Source: Chrysophaeum taylorii (taxonomy: Eukaryota > Sar > Pelagophyceae > Pelagomonadales > Pelagomonadaceae). From it: a stretch of DNA of 64,000 nucleotides. Numbering within the stretch: the stretch's first letter is position 1; the number at the start of each line of letters is the position of its first letter. A program made the translations under genes and the position numbers. Positions 1 through 10,285 of this stretch are shown in pieces. The notes beneath the pieces are model-generated. The model made no database searches. It was given only the letters and a program-made list of their open reading frames with translations, and was not told the DNA's origin. Where the stretch lies: NCBI GenBank assembly GCA_029834535.1, contig JAQMWT010000386.1, positions 1-64,000 on the forward strand. Reading direction: 5' to 3'.

Positions 1-261
1 GTTGCGATGGAGGACGGTGCCTCATGAATCCTGAGCCTTGTGAGGGCATCCGCCCTCCCGGCGTAGGTTGGCACCTATTCGCCTCCCGGGCGGGCCGGTT
101 GGCAGCCGGAACGTTCGCAGTGGGACGGGGTATGGCTGGGGGGCGAAGACGGAAGGTCATCGACGAGTTGGTTGTCAGTCACATCGCGGTCTCCTCGTCG
201 TATGGCGACAAGCTTGATGGTCACTCTCCGCCGACCGACCTTTCGGCGCTCCTCGTCTACA
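1..261. other. Unassigned GC-rich sequence at window edge
   Basis: This stretch is GC-rich and open for about 100 codons on both strands, but neither translation resembles a family I know. It runs directly into a LINE 3' end and may be more of that LINE or its older neighbour. I see no motif, repeat or promoter signal in it. Confidence 0.3.
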
Positions 262-342
262 GGCCCGTGATTCCGGACTGGCTCCTGTCGGTCCGGCCTG
301 GCTCCCATGCTCGGGAGAGGTCTGAAGTTAGTTAGTTAGTTA
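262..342 (+). repeat. LINE 3' end, copy A
   Basis: The final 80 bp match the 3' untranslated ends at 1425-1510 and 26715-26815: a shared block around GCCTGGCTCCCATGC, then GGTCTGAAG and a tail of TTAG repeats. The tail stops at about 342, where copia-derived sequence resumes. Only the 3' end of this copy can be recognised; its body lies upstream or is lost. The tail marks the plus strand as the sense strand. Confidence 0.75.
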
Positions 343-405
343 GTTTATACGTCTAAGGTAGGAGCCAAGTCTGAGAGAAGTTTAGCAGAAGGTTTTTGAG
401 TGAGG

Positions 406-1510
406 TCCTGTTCGTGTTGTTCATGGCGGCACTGACGACGTCGTTTCGACGACGCCATGGCCGCGCCCCGTGTGTCTACCGTACGCGGGAGGACTTTCAG
501 ATGACGAACCGGGGTTGGTCCGCTCGCGGCGACGAGTTTCCCTTCGATGAATCGGCGTACGCCGACGACGTCGCATTTCTCTTCTGGGACCGCCACATCG
601 CCGCCAGCGAGACACCGCGCCTCATCGAACACTGCGACGCCTGGGGCATGGAGGTGCATTGCGGCAACCGACTCGCGAAGGCGGCGTCCAAAACGGAGAT
701 GCTGTTCCTCGCTCGCCCGGCACACCTGTACGGCGACCCAAAGTCGTTCGACGGCACGGACCTCTCGGACATCGAGCTCGGGCGCGGCCGCTTCATACCG
801 GTCGTCGACCAGTTTAAGTACCTCGGCTCGGTCCTCTCGCGCGACTGCCGCGACGACTCAGGCGTCGACGCGCGGATCAAGAAGGCGTTTTTCTCAGGCC
901 TTCGGTGCCTTGCGGCATTGCATCTTTGCCTCGAAGTCCGTCTCTGCTCGCGCCAAGCGCCTCGTCTACGTCTCGCTCGTCCTGGCCATCCTCCTTCACG
1001 GTGCGGAATCTTGGTGCCTCGCCGAGGTCCTGTTCCGCCGGCTGCGGTGCTTCCACGCGCAGTGCGCCCGCGTCTTGTGTCGTGTGACCCGGAAGCACAC
1101 CTGGCTCCACCACATCTCGACGGAGATCCTGCTGCGGCGCCTCGGCCTCGAGTCCATCGACGTCTACGTCACGCGCCGCCAGCTCCGCTGGGCCGGTCAC
1201 GTCGCCCGCATGCCCTTCTCCCGACTCCCTCGCAAGATGCTCTCGTCTTGGGTCCGCTCCAAGCGCCCACCGGGGGCTCCGCAGATGACGTACGGGAGGA
1301 CGCTCGCCAAGGCACTCCGGAAATGCGACATCCCCTTCAACTCGTGGCACGACCTCGCACAAGACCGCGCGCAGTGGCGGTCCGCCATCAACGCCTTTTC
1401 ATCCCTCGCCTCTACCCCAACTGTGTGATTTTGCTCTGTGATCCTGGACCAGCTCCTGCCGGCCCAGCCTGGCTCCCATGCCCGGGAGAGGTCCTAAGTT
1501 AGTTACTTAG
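406..1510 (+). pseudogene. 5'-truncated LINE: C-terminal reverse transcriptase and 3' UTR
   Basis: Carries the end of a non-LTR reverse transcriptase. The catalytic box AYADDVAFL is encoded near 555-580, followed by FKYLGSVLS (thumb) near 810-840, then the long basic C-terminal part with LLHGAESWC and LRWAGHVARMP, ending near 1428. The reading frame changes once in the T-rich stretch near 890-897, so the copy is dead. The 3' end holds a conserved UTR and a TTAG-type tail. The insert is flanked by the 11-bp direct repeat TTTGAGTGAGG at 395-405 and 1511-1521, a target-site duplication showing insertion into Copia-1. The sequence resembles LINE reverse transcriptases that I associate with microalgal genomes; I cannot name the clade. 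Confidence 0.85.
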
Positions 1511-1521
1511 TTTGAGTGAGG

Positions 1522-2830
1522 ATGTCCGAATAGGGAACGTCCATATTATGTAGGTTGAGGTTATGCTCGGCAAGCATCTTGGTGATCTTCGCTGCTACAT
1601 TCATAGTGAGATGACCAGCGGAGACATTGTAGTGAACATCGATGCCGAGAAAGGATCTGATGTTGTCATGCCACGTACCTTTGCCATATTCCTTCTCCAG
1701 AGCAGTGCGAAGAGATGTAATTTTTTCAGTGTTGGTACCAGTGATCAATAGGTCATCGACTGAAACGGATAGTAGAGCCCATTTGTTTTGATAGATCGAT
1801 CCCGATTGATATAGAGGCAAGTGTCGACTTGTGAGCGTTCGAACTCATGTAGTCGAAGAAACGAGTCGAGTTTGATGTTCCACAACAAAGCTGACTGTTT
1901 GAGGCCATAGAGAGCCTTGACGAGTCGGAGAGCGAGCTTCGACTCAGGATGGTTCTTCTGTATCTGCTGGATAAGATTTTGCGAGACACGTATTCCTCGA
2001 GGGATGTCGATCCATACTGGGCGATCGAGTGCCGATTGGATGAATGCCTGAGGAATGTCCGCGTGCGCGACCGGGAGCTTGTGCGTCACAGCGATGGCGA
2101 GCAGTAGCCGGTTGGTGGCGAGCATTGCGGTTGGCGAGGATGTGGCATAAAAGTCTATGCCTACACGTGCCAAGAAACCTCGCGCGACTAGACGAGCTTT
2201 ATAGCGGTCTGGAGTGCCGTCAGCAAAATACTTGATCTCCAGCACGAGTTTCGTCGAGATAGGCGAACGGTCTGACGGTAAAGGCTCAAGCTTGAAGACA
2301 CCATTGGAGCACAATCCTTCAGTTTCTTTGCGAATCGAAGCGATACGCTTTAACTTATCTTCTTCGCTGAGTCCTTTGAGTTCGACAATCTTTTCAGGCT
2401 CATAGACAATATCTTCAGCGGTCACGAGCTGTAACACGACGTGATTGATGTGCTGCAAATCATAGTCCTGGACTTCTTGTAAAATATCTTGATTCGGATC
2501 ACTTTGACTTAGGAAGAGATGTCCGAGTTCGCCAGAATCATGCATGAACGCATGCCTGTGACGAGAAGCTAGGTGGTAGTGTTGATGCGCGGAGATGTCC
2601 CACAAAAGAGAGGAACCCATACAACAGAATTCTTGGTTCCATTGACGCGCATAGTACTCTGCCGGTGACAGTTCGTCGTGGCACACATAGTTCTCGAGAA
2701 CAGAATTGTCGTTATCAAGGTGGTCAACCAATACAGATGAGTGGTACGGCTTCTTTGGGAAGTCAACATACAAGACTTCTGCGTCGGTTTCTCTCTGCAA
2801 GTCCAGTGCGGTGCCGCCCATGATACCATA
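1522..2830 (-). pseudogene. Copia-1 reverse transcriptase (fossil)
   Basis: Copia-type reverse transcriptase. Seen in order on the minus strand: KARLVARGFLARVGIDFY (the KARLVA box), SPTAMLATNRLLLAIA, HADIPQAF, then ALYGLKQSALLW and the catalytic SVDDLLITGTN, the copia form of the YVDD box. The upstream part (about 2480-2830) is the usual linker before reverse transcriptase. Its closest relative in this window is the Copia-2 copy near 49.1-50.1 kb, which shares RVGxDFY and PTxMLAT. The LINE at 406-1510 sits inside this domain, and a short stretch of it remains at 345-395. Fossil. Confidence 0.85.
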
Positions 2831-2834
2831 GTCT

Positions 2835-4520
2835 TGTGTGGTACGTGCTAGGAGACATCCTTTCTGGACATCATTTGGCGGCTTAGCATCTCTTCGAATG
2901 TTGAGATCAGATGCGATGCTGGCGGCGTGGCCCTGGTGCAGAGCGCTGACACTGATGAGGAAACATCAATGTGCTGGACATGTTGGCTGTGGCGTGAGCC
3001 GTGGATTGCTCCTGTTGGTATTTCCAGTTGCGACCATACTCTGAGGCGATAATGCGTCTGGTGAAGAGTTTTCCATAGTCAGCACGTTTCACGATATAGA
3101 GTTGGTCCTTAGGGATGCGAAATCCACGTTCGTCCTTGAGATCTGCTTTGAGTTTATCGCTCAGGTTGCGATGCACGAGAACTGGGGTAAAACCTGAATC
3201 GTCGAGAACAACCTCTAGGCGATCTTTTCGTTTGGGCATCGGAATGCTACCATCCGGTGGAGGTGGCCGGTTGAGGAACGAAAAATCCTGTTCAGGTGTC
3301 TCGTCGCTGACGGGACTTGAATCAGCAGCGGGAGTTGGATCCAGTTCTTTGTGTTCGTCGTCATCGCTAGGTTTATCATCGTGCTCGTCATCGTGAGTCT
3401 CGCCCTCATTTTGCGATTCCCGTCTAACTTCCGGCATTTGCTGTTCGCTTATTGCTGGTAGCGGGTCCTCTTGCCGTGCCTCTGTTGGGATCTGTGCGAG
3501 TGCTTTGATCCGTTCGATCTCCTTGTTACGGTTGACTGGCATGTCTGCGTCAACATGAAAGTCGTTAGAGGTGACGATTTTTCCATATCGCCCCTGATGT
3601 ACAAGCAAGATAGAGCTGTGAACATCACGGATAAATCGGTCCGTTCCGGGGAGGTTCGAGAGATAGTTGTTACTGTGAAAGTATGAGGCGGAGACGCTGG
3701 AGGGTTCCAGCTTGTGACTTTGAGGGTAGACAAAAGTGACAGGTTCGCCAAAGGGGAGAAGTTGTTTCAAGAGCGGTGCCATGGGTGACATGATACGCCG
3801 GGGAACGGTGCATGTCATGTTTGTGCGCGAGGGCAGTCCATGAGAGCGCTGGTTGTCGGCTTGGATCTTATGCAGGAGAGCAAATGGATGATAATACTCG
3901 GCGGCAATAGACTTTCCTTCGATGCGTACACTGCGAAGGTTGAGGAGACGAACTACGGTGCCTCGGGTGTTTTCCTTGATGATGTTTTCCGCGAAATTCC
4001 GCTGGTGGAGGTGGCGACCAAGGATTTGAAACTGGATGCCAAGTTGCACCTTGAGGGGGTGGAAAGCCTCAGAGCGGAAAGTTGAGAATGCATCCGACGA
4101 TATGATTTTCACACTGACATCGAATTCGACCTTAATCACATTGACCACATAGACGATGCCGGCCAGAACATCCTGTGCGTCTAGTTTCCGCAGGAAATAG
4201 ACCCACTTGTGCGCTGAGATAATAATACACACGAAGTGCATGATGTAGCGAAATCCGCCGTAGCACTTGCTGATGCTCGGGTATGATACATCCATGTGGA
4301 GGTGTTGGCCAGGAGCATAGGCTAGTTCATCCGGTGACCAGGAAGTGTTGTTGCGGCGGAAGCTGACATGCGATTGACAGCGCTTGCATTCGCTGCAGTC
4401 TTGCAGATACCGATCATCACCTGGGCGAAGATTCGTTACATTAGCGGCAATCGTGCGACGAAGAATCTCTGGTTGCTGGTGGTGTCTGCGGTGCCAGCGC
4501 GAGTGACCAGAAGCACCCTT
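2835..4520 (-). pseudogene. Copia-1 integrase (fossil)
   Basis: Integrase core on the minus strand. A zinc-binding remnant with CSECKRCQSH lies near 4370-4410, followed by HLHMDVSY (first acidic residue) near 4290, IISSDAFSTFRS (second acidic region) near 4115, and a region matching the third around 4010. Downstream (about 2907-3700) is the C-terminal domain and an acidic, proline-rich linker towards reverse transcriptase. The same C-terminal block recurs in Copia-2 near 47.9-48.1 kb. Role in a live element: insertion of the cDNA into the host chromosome. Fossil. Confidence 0.75.
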
Positions 4521-4589
4521 TTAGCGTGCTGACTGGTGCCGGGCTTGTGCAAGGGGGGCAGTGCGGCGGTCGACGCGCTAGGGGGGCTG

Positions 4590-5150
4590 GGTCGCTAGTC
4601 AACTCGGACTTTGGCAACGGTTGCCTCGGCGAGAAGCGTCTCGAGGTTTTGCGATTTGCTTGGTTTGCGGATCGCATCATGGGGAGCATCTGCAACAGCA
4701 TTGAAGAGGAAGGTGAGGTTCAGGTCTTCCTCTGCTAAGAGACGGCTGGAGATGGCCGAGAAGAATTCTGCAACCTGGTTGATGTCTCCGGGGCAGGGGA
4801 TGCCATGGTGTATCGTGGCCCATTCGATGTGAAGGTTCAAGTGGTGGTGCGATTCGTGGAGTGCGAGAACAGCGCTGTACTTTGCCTGCAGCATATTGTG
4901 GGGGACGGCGTTGGTCAGTGCCTTAAACGCGAAGTACGGCGGGTGCTGTTGGAACAGTCGGAGCAGTTCCGGGTTTACCGAGTGGTGTCAAAACTTTGCG
5001 ATTTCGTTGAGGGTCGCATAGCGGATGTGGTCTGGAGAGATCAGCAGCAAGGCATTGGAGTAGCTCGTGTTGGTTGGGTACGAGCCAGTGACCGAGTAAC
5101 ACTTGGTGCTTTTCTGAAGCGTGTCTCCGATGTCTGGCCGACATAGTCCG
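4590..5150 (-). pseudogene. Copia-1 region between methyltransferase and integrase (fossil)
   Basis: On the minus strand this segment encodes a His-rich stretch (HESHHHLNLHIEWATIHHG) and an alanine/leucine-rich helical region. Position suggests a pre-integrase domain, which copia elements carry before the integrase core. Family assignment rests on position more than on residues. Fossil, with several breaks. Confidence 0.45.
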
Positions 5151-5268
5151 CGTAAGTGGGACGTACTTAAAAACATAATGAGTCCCTTGGGGTCATGTCA
5201 TCGAGAGTAATTCGCCCTCGTGAGTCGATCGCGGCAAAGCCAGGATGCGAACGACTCGTATAGTGGAC

Positions 5269-7023
5269 TCAAGTGGACGGGCACGAGCAGCTGTGAGCGG
5301 CGGCCAAGGAGGTGGTGTAGGCGACGACCAGAAAGGCGGTGCCCTTGGGAACATCCAGGGAAAAGGGGTGCGTTGGGGAGAAGACTGCGGGTTGATGGGA
5401 ACAGTCCAATATCTGAGGGGGCCTGGAATGTAGTGTGAGGGAGGCGCGCGGGAAGTAGCCACATGCGACGGCAGTAGCGGCGGTGCCGGTGATGGCTCCA
5501 TCCAAATGGTAAGCACATTGAGACTCTGAGGCATGAAAACAGCGGAGGGTGTTCCAAGCGGCGAGAGTTGGGTGTTGCGATAAATGGTTGTGCAGCAATG
5601 TGAAAACCAGGAGGTGGGAAATGGACTCCATTGTGGCGTAGGGGGTGCCGTCGGCATCTAGACCGAGATCCGTGAAGGGCTTGGTGGGGCGTGCGAGCAT
5701 TTGGCAGATGCGGGCATTCTCGGAAATCGAGAGTTTTGTGGCGTTGCCGGGCTTGTAGTAGTGGGTGGCCTTGTCCTGGTAGTAGTCCAATGTGGAGCGG
5801 GGCACTGTACCACGAAGGGCGGGTTTGGCGATCCAGAGATCGTCAGGGATGGTGTGACTGGAGTCCAAGAGAGGAACCATGCTCGGAGGCGAGGTTAACC
5901 CAGTAGAAGCGGTTTTCTCGAGGTTGTAGCCGGTGAGCGGGTGTCGGGCATACACAGCGAGATAGCGTGTCTTGTTGCTGATGACGTCACCAAAAGCAGA
6001 GGCATTGTAGACACCGGAGTGGCGGAAGTAGCCGAAGCGCTGATAGCCTTTTGCGAGTAGAGTATACTCGTGATGAGTTCGGGGGTTGGGAGGTACGTTC
6101 TCGACAATGGCGTAGGTCGGGAGCGTGCACCGAACGAAGCGGATTTGTTCTTGGACGAAAAGGTCGGCGGTGACCGGAGTGGCATAGCCGTCGTCGTATT
6201 CTTGCATTACACTCAGATGTTGACAGGGCAATGTAAAAACTGCCAAGTCGAATGGAGGTAGTCGTATTTTGCCGGTTTGGAGTGCGGCATTGAGTTTCCT
6301 TAGGTCCGCATAGTGCTGAGCGTGCGGAAAGAGTTGTTGCGCACGGGTGCGCATTATATCGTTAATTTCGCAGGTGACCACGACAGTAAGGCGTTTGTCG
6401 AATCGTTTGCGAAAAGTGTCGAAACCTTCCTGGTGAAGTCCACCTGCAATAATGGCTGTTTTGAGCGGAGGGGGTTGTGTTTGCACAGAGAGGTCTGCGG
6501 AGCCATTGAAGGCGTAGTGGACGACAGTATGTTGGAGGTTGAGCAGTTCGTTTAAATACAGGGAATGATTCTGTAGCTTGGCGAAATCAAGCGCGTGCGA
6601 TTTAGAGCGTGTCTTTGCGACATGCTGTGTGATGAGTGCAATCTCATCCTTGAGTGACATTCGCTTTCTCGTGTGGAAACTGATCACAGTTGAGAATGTT
6701 TGCTTTGGATGATGGGACGGCAGGGACAACAGGCCGTTAGGTTTGCGAGTGGCGAGTACGACGGCGGTTTTTCCTAGAAGAGTCTTATAATCGTGCGGAT
6801 CGAAGGTTGAGGACTTTAGAAGTTTGTACAGATATGGCTCGTGGGGCAGTGGCGGATCGGTGGCTTGTACATGCAGAGCTTTGAGCTGAGATGTTGCGAT
6901 AACTTGGAGACCTTGCCTGAATTGCGGGACGACCATAAATACGAGATATAAAGCGTAGCCGGTTATGTCTTTTGTATCCTTTGAGGAGAGACCTGCAGCC
7001 TGCAAATACAACGGTTTTAACAC
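5269..7023 (-). CDS. C5-cytosine DNA methyltransferase domain inside Copia-1
   Basis: A 584-codon open frame. Residue positions count from its first codon and most conserved C5-methyltransferase motifs occur in canonical order: motif I near 189-203 (AIIAGGLHQEGFDT, the S-adenosylmethionine loop), motif II near 216-221 (VTCEIN), motif IV near 262-268 (FTLPCQH, with the catalytic Cys in Pro-Cys-Gln), motif VI near 307-311 (VENVPP), motif VIII near 350-358 (NKTRYLAVY), motif IX near 430-446 (LSISENARICQMLARP) and a possible motif X near 508-521 (ITGTAATAVACG). About 70 residues between VIII and IX would be the target-recognition domain. The first 185 residues are unassigned. Known family reaction: methyl transfer from S-adenosylmethionine to carbon 5 of cytosine in DNA. 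The domain sits between the protease-like patch and integrase, so it was a polyprotein part, not a free-standing gene. Motif IV has LPCQ where most family members have PPCQ. Activity is unknown. Confidence 0.85.
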   Translation of the reverse strand: MLKPLYLQAAGLSSKDTKDITGYALYLVFMVVPQFRQGLQVIATSQLKALHVQATDPPLPHEPYLYKLLKSSTFDPHDYKTLLGKTAVVLATRKPNGLLSLPSHHPKQTFSTVISFHTRKRMSLKDEIALITQHVAKTRSKSHALDFAKLQNHSLYLNELLNLQHTVVHYAFNGSADLSVQTQPPPLKTAIIAGGLHQEGFDTFRKRFDKRLTVVVTCEINDIMRTRAQQLFPHAQHYADLRKLNAALQTGKIRLPPFDLAVFTLPCQHLSVMQEYDDGYATPVTADLFVQEQIRFVRCTLPTYAIVENVPPNPRTHHEYTLLAKGYQRFGYFRHSGVYNASAFGDVISNKTRYLAVYARHPLTGYNLEKTASTGLTSPPSMVPLLDSSHTIPDDLWIAKPALRGTVPRSTLDYYQDKATHYYKPGNATKLSISENARICQMLARPTKPFTDLGLDADGTPYATMESISHLLVFTLLHNHLSQHPTLAAWNTLRCFHASESQCAYHLDGAITGTAATAVACGYFPRASLTLHSRPPQILDCSHQPAVFSPTHPFSLDVPKGTAFLVVAYTTSLAAAHSCSCPST

Positions 7024-7029
7024 CGATGA

Positions 7030-7400
7030 AGTGGCTGGTAAGGGTGCCGCGTCCCATATGTGAATGGTGTGTTCGGGGATCCGGCGTATGGTCTCAGGAA
7101 CAAAGTTGTGTATTGTGCGCGTAAAGCAAAAAATAATGCGCCACCGTCAATCAATGAGGTTTCATTGCCGGGTCCATTGCATCCGTGCAGCGAGCTAGTC
7201 TTCTTTGAGGTCTTTCCTGGAGTGTAAGTTGCACAAAGAAAATCTGCGACACTGGGTGAGATGGTTGATATGAGGTCGGGAAATTCGTCATCTTGAGGTT
7301 TGGTGCCTGATGGAGTAAGATGTGGTTGGCGGCACATGCGTCGTCGTCGGCAACCATTCGCGAAAAAGCCGACTCTGGTGGAGAGCACGCATATAGTCAG
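7030..7400 (-). pseudogene. Copia-1 protease-like patch (fossil)
   Basis: The minus strand encodes NETSLIDGGALFFALRA near 7100-7160. LIDGGA resembles the Asp-Ser/Thr-Gly-Ala active-site box of retroviral-type aspartic proteases, preceded by hydrophobic residues as expected. It lies between gag and the methyltransferase, which is the correct place. No second conserved protease block can be recognised with certainty. Fossil. Confidence 0.45.
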
Positions 7401-8400
7401 TCACACTGTGACGTTGTGCGTAGTCTTCGGCGGAGTCATCTTCATCATTGATTTCGGGAATGGTGTCGTCGTAGAGGTCGAGCTGACCGTTGTCGTCATA
7501 GAAACCGAGGTGTCCTTTTTCGTCTTGTTCATCGGTTTCGGCTTCGCCCTCATCAGGTGGATCGTCCTGGGGATCGGACGTTAACATCTGGAGAAATATA
7601 TTCTGCGGCGTCGTTTTCGGCTTCTGAGAGAAGTATCTCGTCGGAGATGGTGGTGATGAGGTTGATTAGCTTGCTCATGGCGCTCGGAGCTGGACGTATG
7701 TTGGCGACCGGCTTGGCTAAGATTCCGTATGGTTTGGAGCTTGCGACGGACTTCACGAAGGGGGACCTTGAAGCGTTGGTCAGGAGTAGATGGTTTGGGT
7801 GGATGAGGTTGTGTGGGAAAGGTGACCTTGCGAAGATGCGGGTGCTCGCGTTTGTCAGGGGTGACAGGAGTAGCACCGGGACGTTGCTTGTTCTTCGGTG
7901 GGGTGACAGGTGTGGCCTTGGGCTTAGGACTGTCATTGATGTCGTAGTAAGACGGGGAGCGAGGATTTCGAGGCTTTTGTTAGGAGGGGGCTTTTTGACG
8001 TGCCGCGAAATTTGCTTTTTGCGGTAGGCGTGGAGTTGGTGAATGAGGTCATTGTCTTCATCTTGATCAAGGTTGGCCTCCGTGAAAACAACAGCGACGC
8101 GGTCGGTGTCTTCGTCGGGATCCTGTGGGGTGTCATCTTCGGAGGGAGAGGTGTCATCATCGTTTTCGGTGGAGACCATGACGGCGTCAGCGAAAACGGG
8201 GGTTGTCTTTGTGTCCTTTGTTGGCAGACGACCAAAGTCAGTGACGAAGCGCAAGGGCTTGAAGTTGAGAGTTGGGTGAGGCTTGAGGTGAGCCCAAAAG
8301 TTGCGCTCAAACGTGGAGATGACGGTGATGCGAGCGATGAGCTTAGGAAGGTGGTGGATGGCTTCCTTGTCTTCGTCGAGTAGCAGCGAGTCGTTGGGAC
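7290..8400 (-). pseudogene. Copia-1 acidic and basic linker between gag and protease (fossil)
   Basis: Low-complexity coding stretch on the minus strand: an acidic part rich in Asp and Glu (about 7290-7590 and 8010-8200) around a basic, Pro/Lys-rich part (about 7600-7980). This may be the end of gag, including the nucleic-acid-binding region, although I see no Cys-His zinc knuckle. Composition is all that can be described. Fossil, with several breaks. Confidence 0.4.
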
Positions 8401-8459
8401 ACTCCGCAGGCAGTTAGCAAGACGCGCGAAGCCCTTGTTACCTGTTACATGGAGTCAAC

Positions 8460-9514
8460 CTAGTGAGCAGGCTCGTGTATTTCTGGGTTGAACGGCGTGT
8501 CCAGAAAGGCATTATATACGTAATGCGCATGGTGGACGTGGTTCTGGCCCGCGTACTTGTCGAGCGCCAGGCGAACTTGAAGCGCAAATTCGAGTCCTAT
8601 CGGATAGGAAGATCCGAGTGCATCGATTTCGTCGTATGCTGGGTGCTTGACGGAGTCGCTACCGGCATGTAGGAAACGGCGAAAGAGGGGGTGTGCGGTC
8701 TCGCGGAGATATACGATGAAGTCGGCGTCTTTTCCTTGGAGGTGAGGTTGGGTTATCGGTGATCCAACTTGCCTTTTGTCATATCTGTGTCGGGTCCTTG
8801 CCTTTATCTCTAAGTTCCTGGAGCAGCTTTGGCCCGTAGACGTTCTCCAGCAGGAAGTGCTTGCCGAATTTGCGGTAGACACCCTCGTGGTAGACGTAAC
8901 GGCCTTGGAAATCTTGCGTGTTCCCGGCGGTAGAGTGGTGGTCGGGATCCTTGTCGTATTCGTCGATACGGTGGCTTAGGAGAGCGTCAGCGAGATCGTT
9001 AGATCCGCGCAAGACAAGGATTCTTCCCACGTGTAGAAGCCTTGTTGTAGGAAATACTGAGTTATGCCTGTTTCAGGCATCAGATGTTCGACGAACAAAC
9101 TGCATCACGCGAAACGAGAGCATTTGGGGTGTGTCTTGAGCCGAGTCCATTGACGTGAGGACGGACCGCGCTAGGTGGGTCGCTAAAGATGTTAACTTCA
9201 TTATTGGGATCGTGTTGAGCCGGAGTGGGAGGCAGAGCCGCAGCAGCAACGGCAGGTGGTGGTGTCCCTTGCGTTGCTTGCACTTGGGCGGTCAACGCGG
9301 TGAATTGAGCATTGAATTCTGCCCTCAAAAGCGAGCTTCTTGGTCTTGAATCTCCTTTTGATGCCTGGCTTCTAAGCGAGCTTCTTGTTCTCGCATCGCC
9401 CTTTGGAGTTCTTGAGTGGTTGGCATTTTGTTGCTTGGGTTCAGGAACGTCAGTGAGCGGGACTCTTCTGGAAATCGAATCCTGAGGCTCTGCTGATACC
9501 GGGACTGGGCCCAT
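8460..9514 (-). pseudogene. Copia-1 gag (fossil)
   Basis: The minus strand starts with ATG at 9514, inside the primer-binding-site sequence, giving MGPVPVSAEPQ, then a basic segment, an Ala/Pro-rich part and a helical capsid-like region (near 8779-9030 and 8460-8760). In a live copia this is the particle protein. No sequence family is recognisable beyond its position and helical character. Fossil. Confidence 0.5.
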
Positions 9515-9518
9515 AACC
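9505..9518 (-). promoter_or_regulatory. Primer binding site for a half-tRNA-iMet, Copia-1
   Basis: The minus strand reads GGTTATGGGCCCAG. Its complement CTGGGCCCATAACC matches the anticodon stem and loop of eukaryotic initiator tRNA-Met. Drosophila copia and yeast Ty5 are known to prime from a cleaved half of that tRNA. The site sits directly before gag. The same 14-mer occurs at 41124-41137 in Copia-3. Confidence 0.75.
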
Positions 9519-9522
9519 TAGA

Positions 9523-10172
9523 GAACAGGAATAATCACAGCTGTGATGCCCTTGAGTAGAGCGTGAGAACAGTGGTAGTCTATCCTCGATTCTGTCTCCT
9601 AGAACGAGGACAGCCGGTGTGAATAAATAAATAAATAACACAGCGTTTTTTTCTTCTTAAATCAAAGGGTGGCAAAGTTAAGGGAACTCCAACGCTATAA
9701 TAGGGGGTACTAACCCTAAATTCAGCAGATTTTCTACCTCTAATAAACACTATGTAGCAAGCTCTGTGCCCTCCCTCCACCGAGCTGCTGTTGTCTTTCG
9801 ATGACAGACGTAGAGAGACAGCCTGCAGGGTGTGCCTACTATTCCTCCTACCCGGAAGGAGGGTCGTATTGTCTGACGCCAAGGTTGATGCTCCGCGTCA
9901 GTAGTCTTCAAAAAAATTGGTACAAATCACGTACGCCTTTATTGTTGTTGGAGTCGAAGAGAAACAACTATTACCTCAAAGAAGCGAAGAGCTGGTGACT
10001 CCCGCTGCAGCAAGAAAAGAGCACGCATCGTCGCGGTCGTCCCCTCCAAGCGCGAAAAGAGACGTTCTTCTTCGAGGCGGGCGCACCCGCGAGGCATCAC
10101 GAGCGTCGGTCGAGTCAACAAGAACCTAAACTGCGGCGAGGACTGGCGGTTCACGACCGCCACCGCGAGGAG
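9523..10172. other. Presumed Copia-1 5' LTR region and spacer
   Basis: No coding sequence is recognisable. By position, the part next to the primer binding site should hold the Copia-1 5' LTR, but no second LTR exists in the window to fix its ends. It contains an AATA-type microsatellite near 9628-9650. The last part (about 10070-10170) is similar to 36140-36260, upstream of the second NTPase unit, so it belongs to that duplication. Confidence 0.45.
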
Positions 10173-10285
10173 AATTTCTCGGGTTCAAAAAAATAAAAAG
10201 CAATGGGAAGCTGAGCGCCGTAACGAAGAAGACGGGCGCGCGTTATGATGATGTCGACTCGTAGATTGACGCACCCGGCGGCGCT

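Larger units (their letters stand above)
345..9990 (-). mobile_element. Copia-1: Ty1/copia LTR-retrotransposon fossil with a DNA methyltransferase
   Basis: Fossil Ty1/copia element read on the minus strand. Parts in transcription order: presumed 5' LTR region (about 9520-9990, outer edge not fixed), primer binding site (9505-9518), gag (8460-9514), acidic and basic linkers (7290-8400), protease-like patch (7030-7400), C5-methyltransferase (5269-7023), pre-integrase region (4590-5150), integrase (2835-4520) and reverse transcriptase (345-395 and 1522-2830). A LINE interrupts the reverse transcriptase end. The RNase H end and 3' LTR are missing; the neighbouring LINE copy A abuts the break. The integrase-before-reverse-transcriptase order identifies copia. 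The copy is broken, with roughly ten breaks besides the insertion. The methyltransferase is its longest undisturbed part. Age cannot be judged without a second LTR. Confidence 0.85.
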
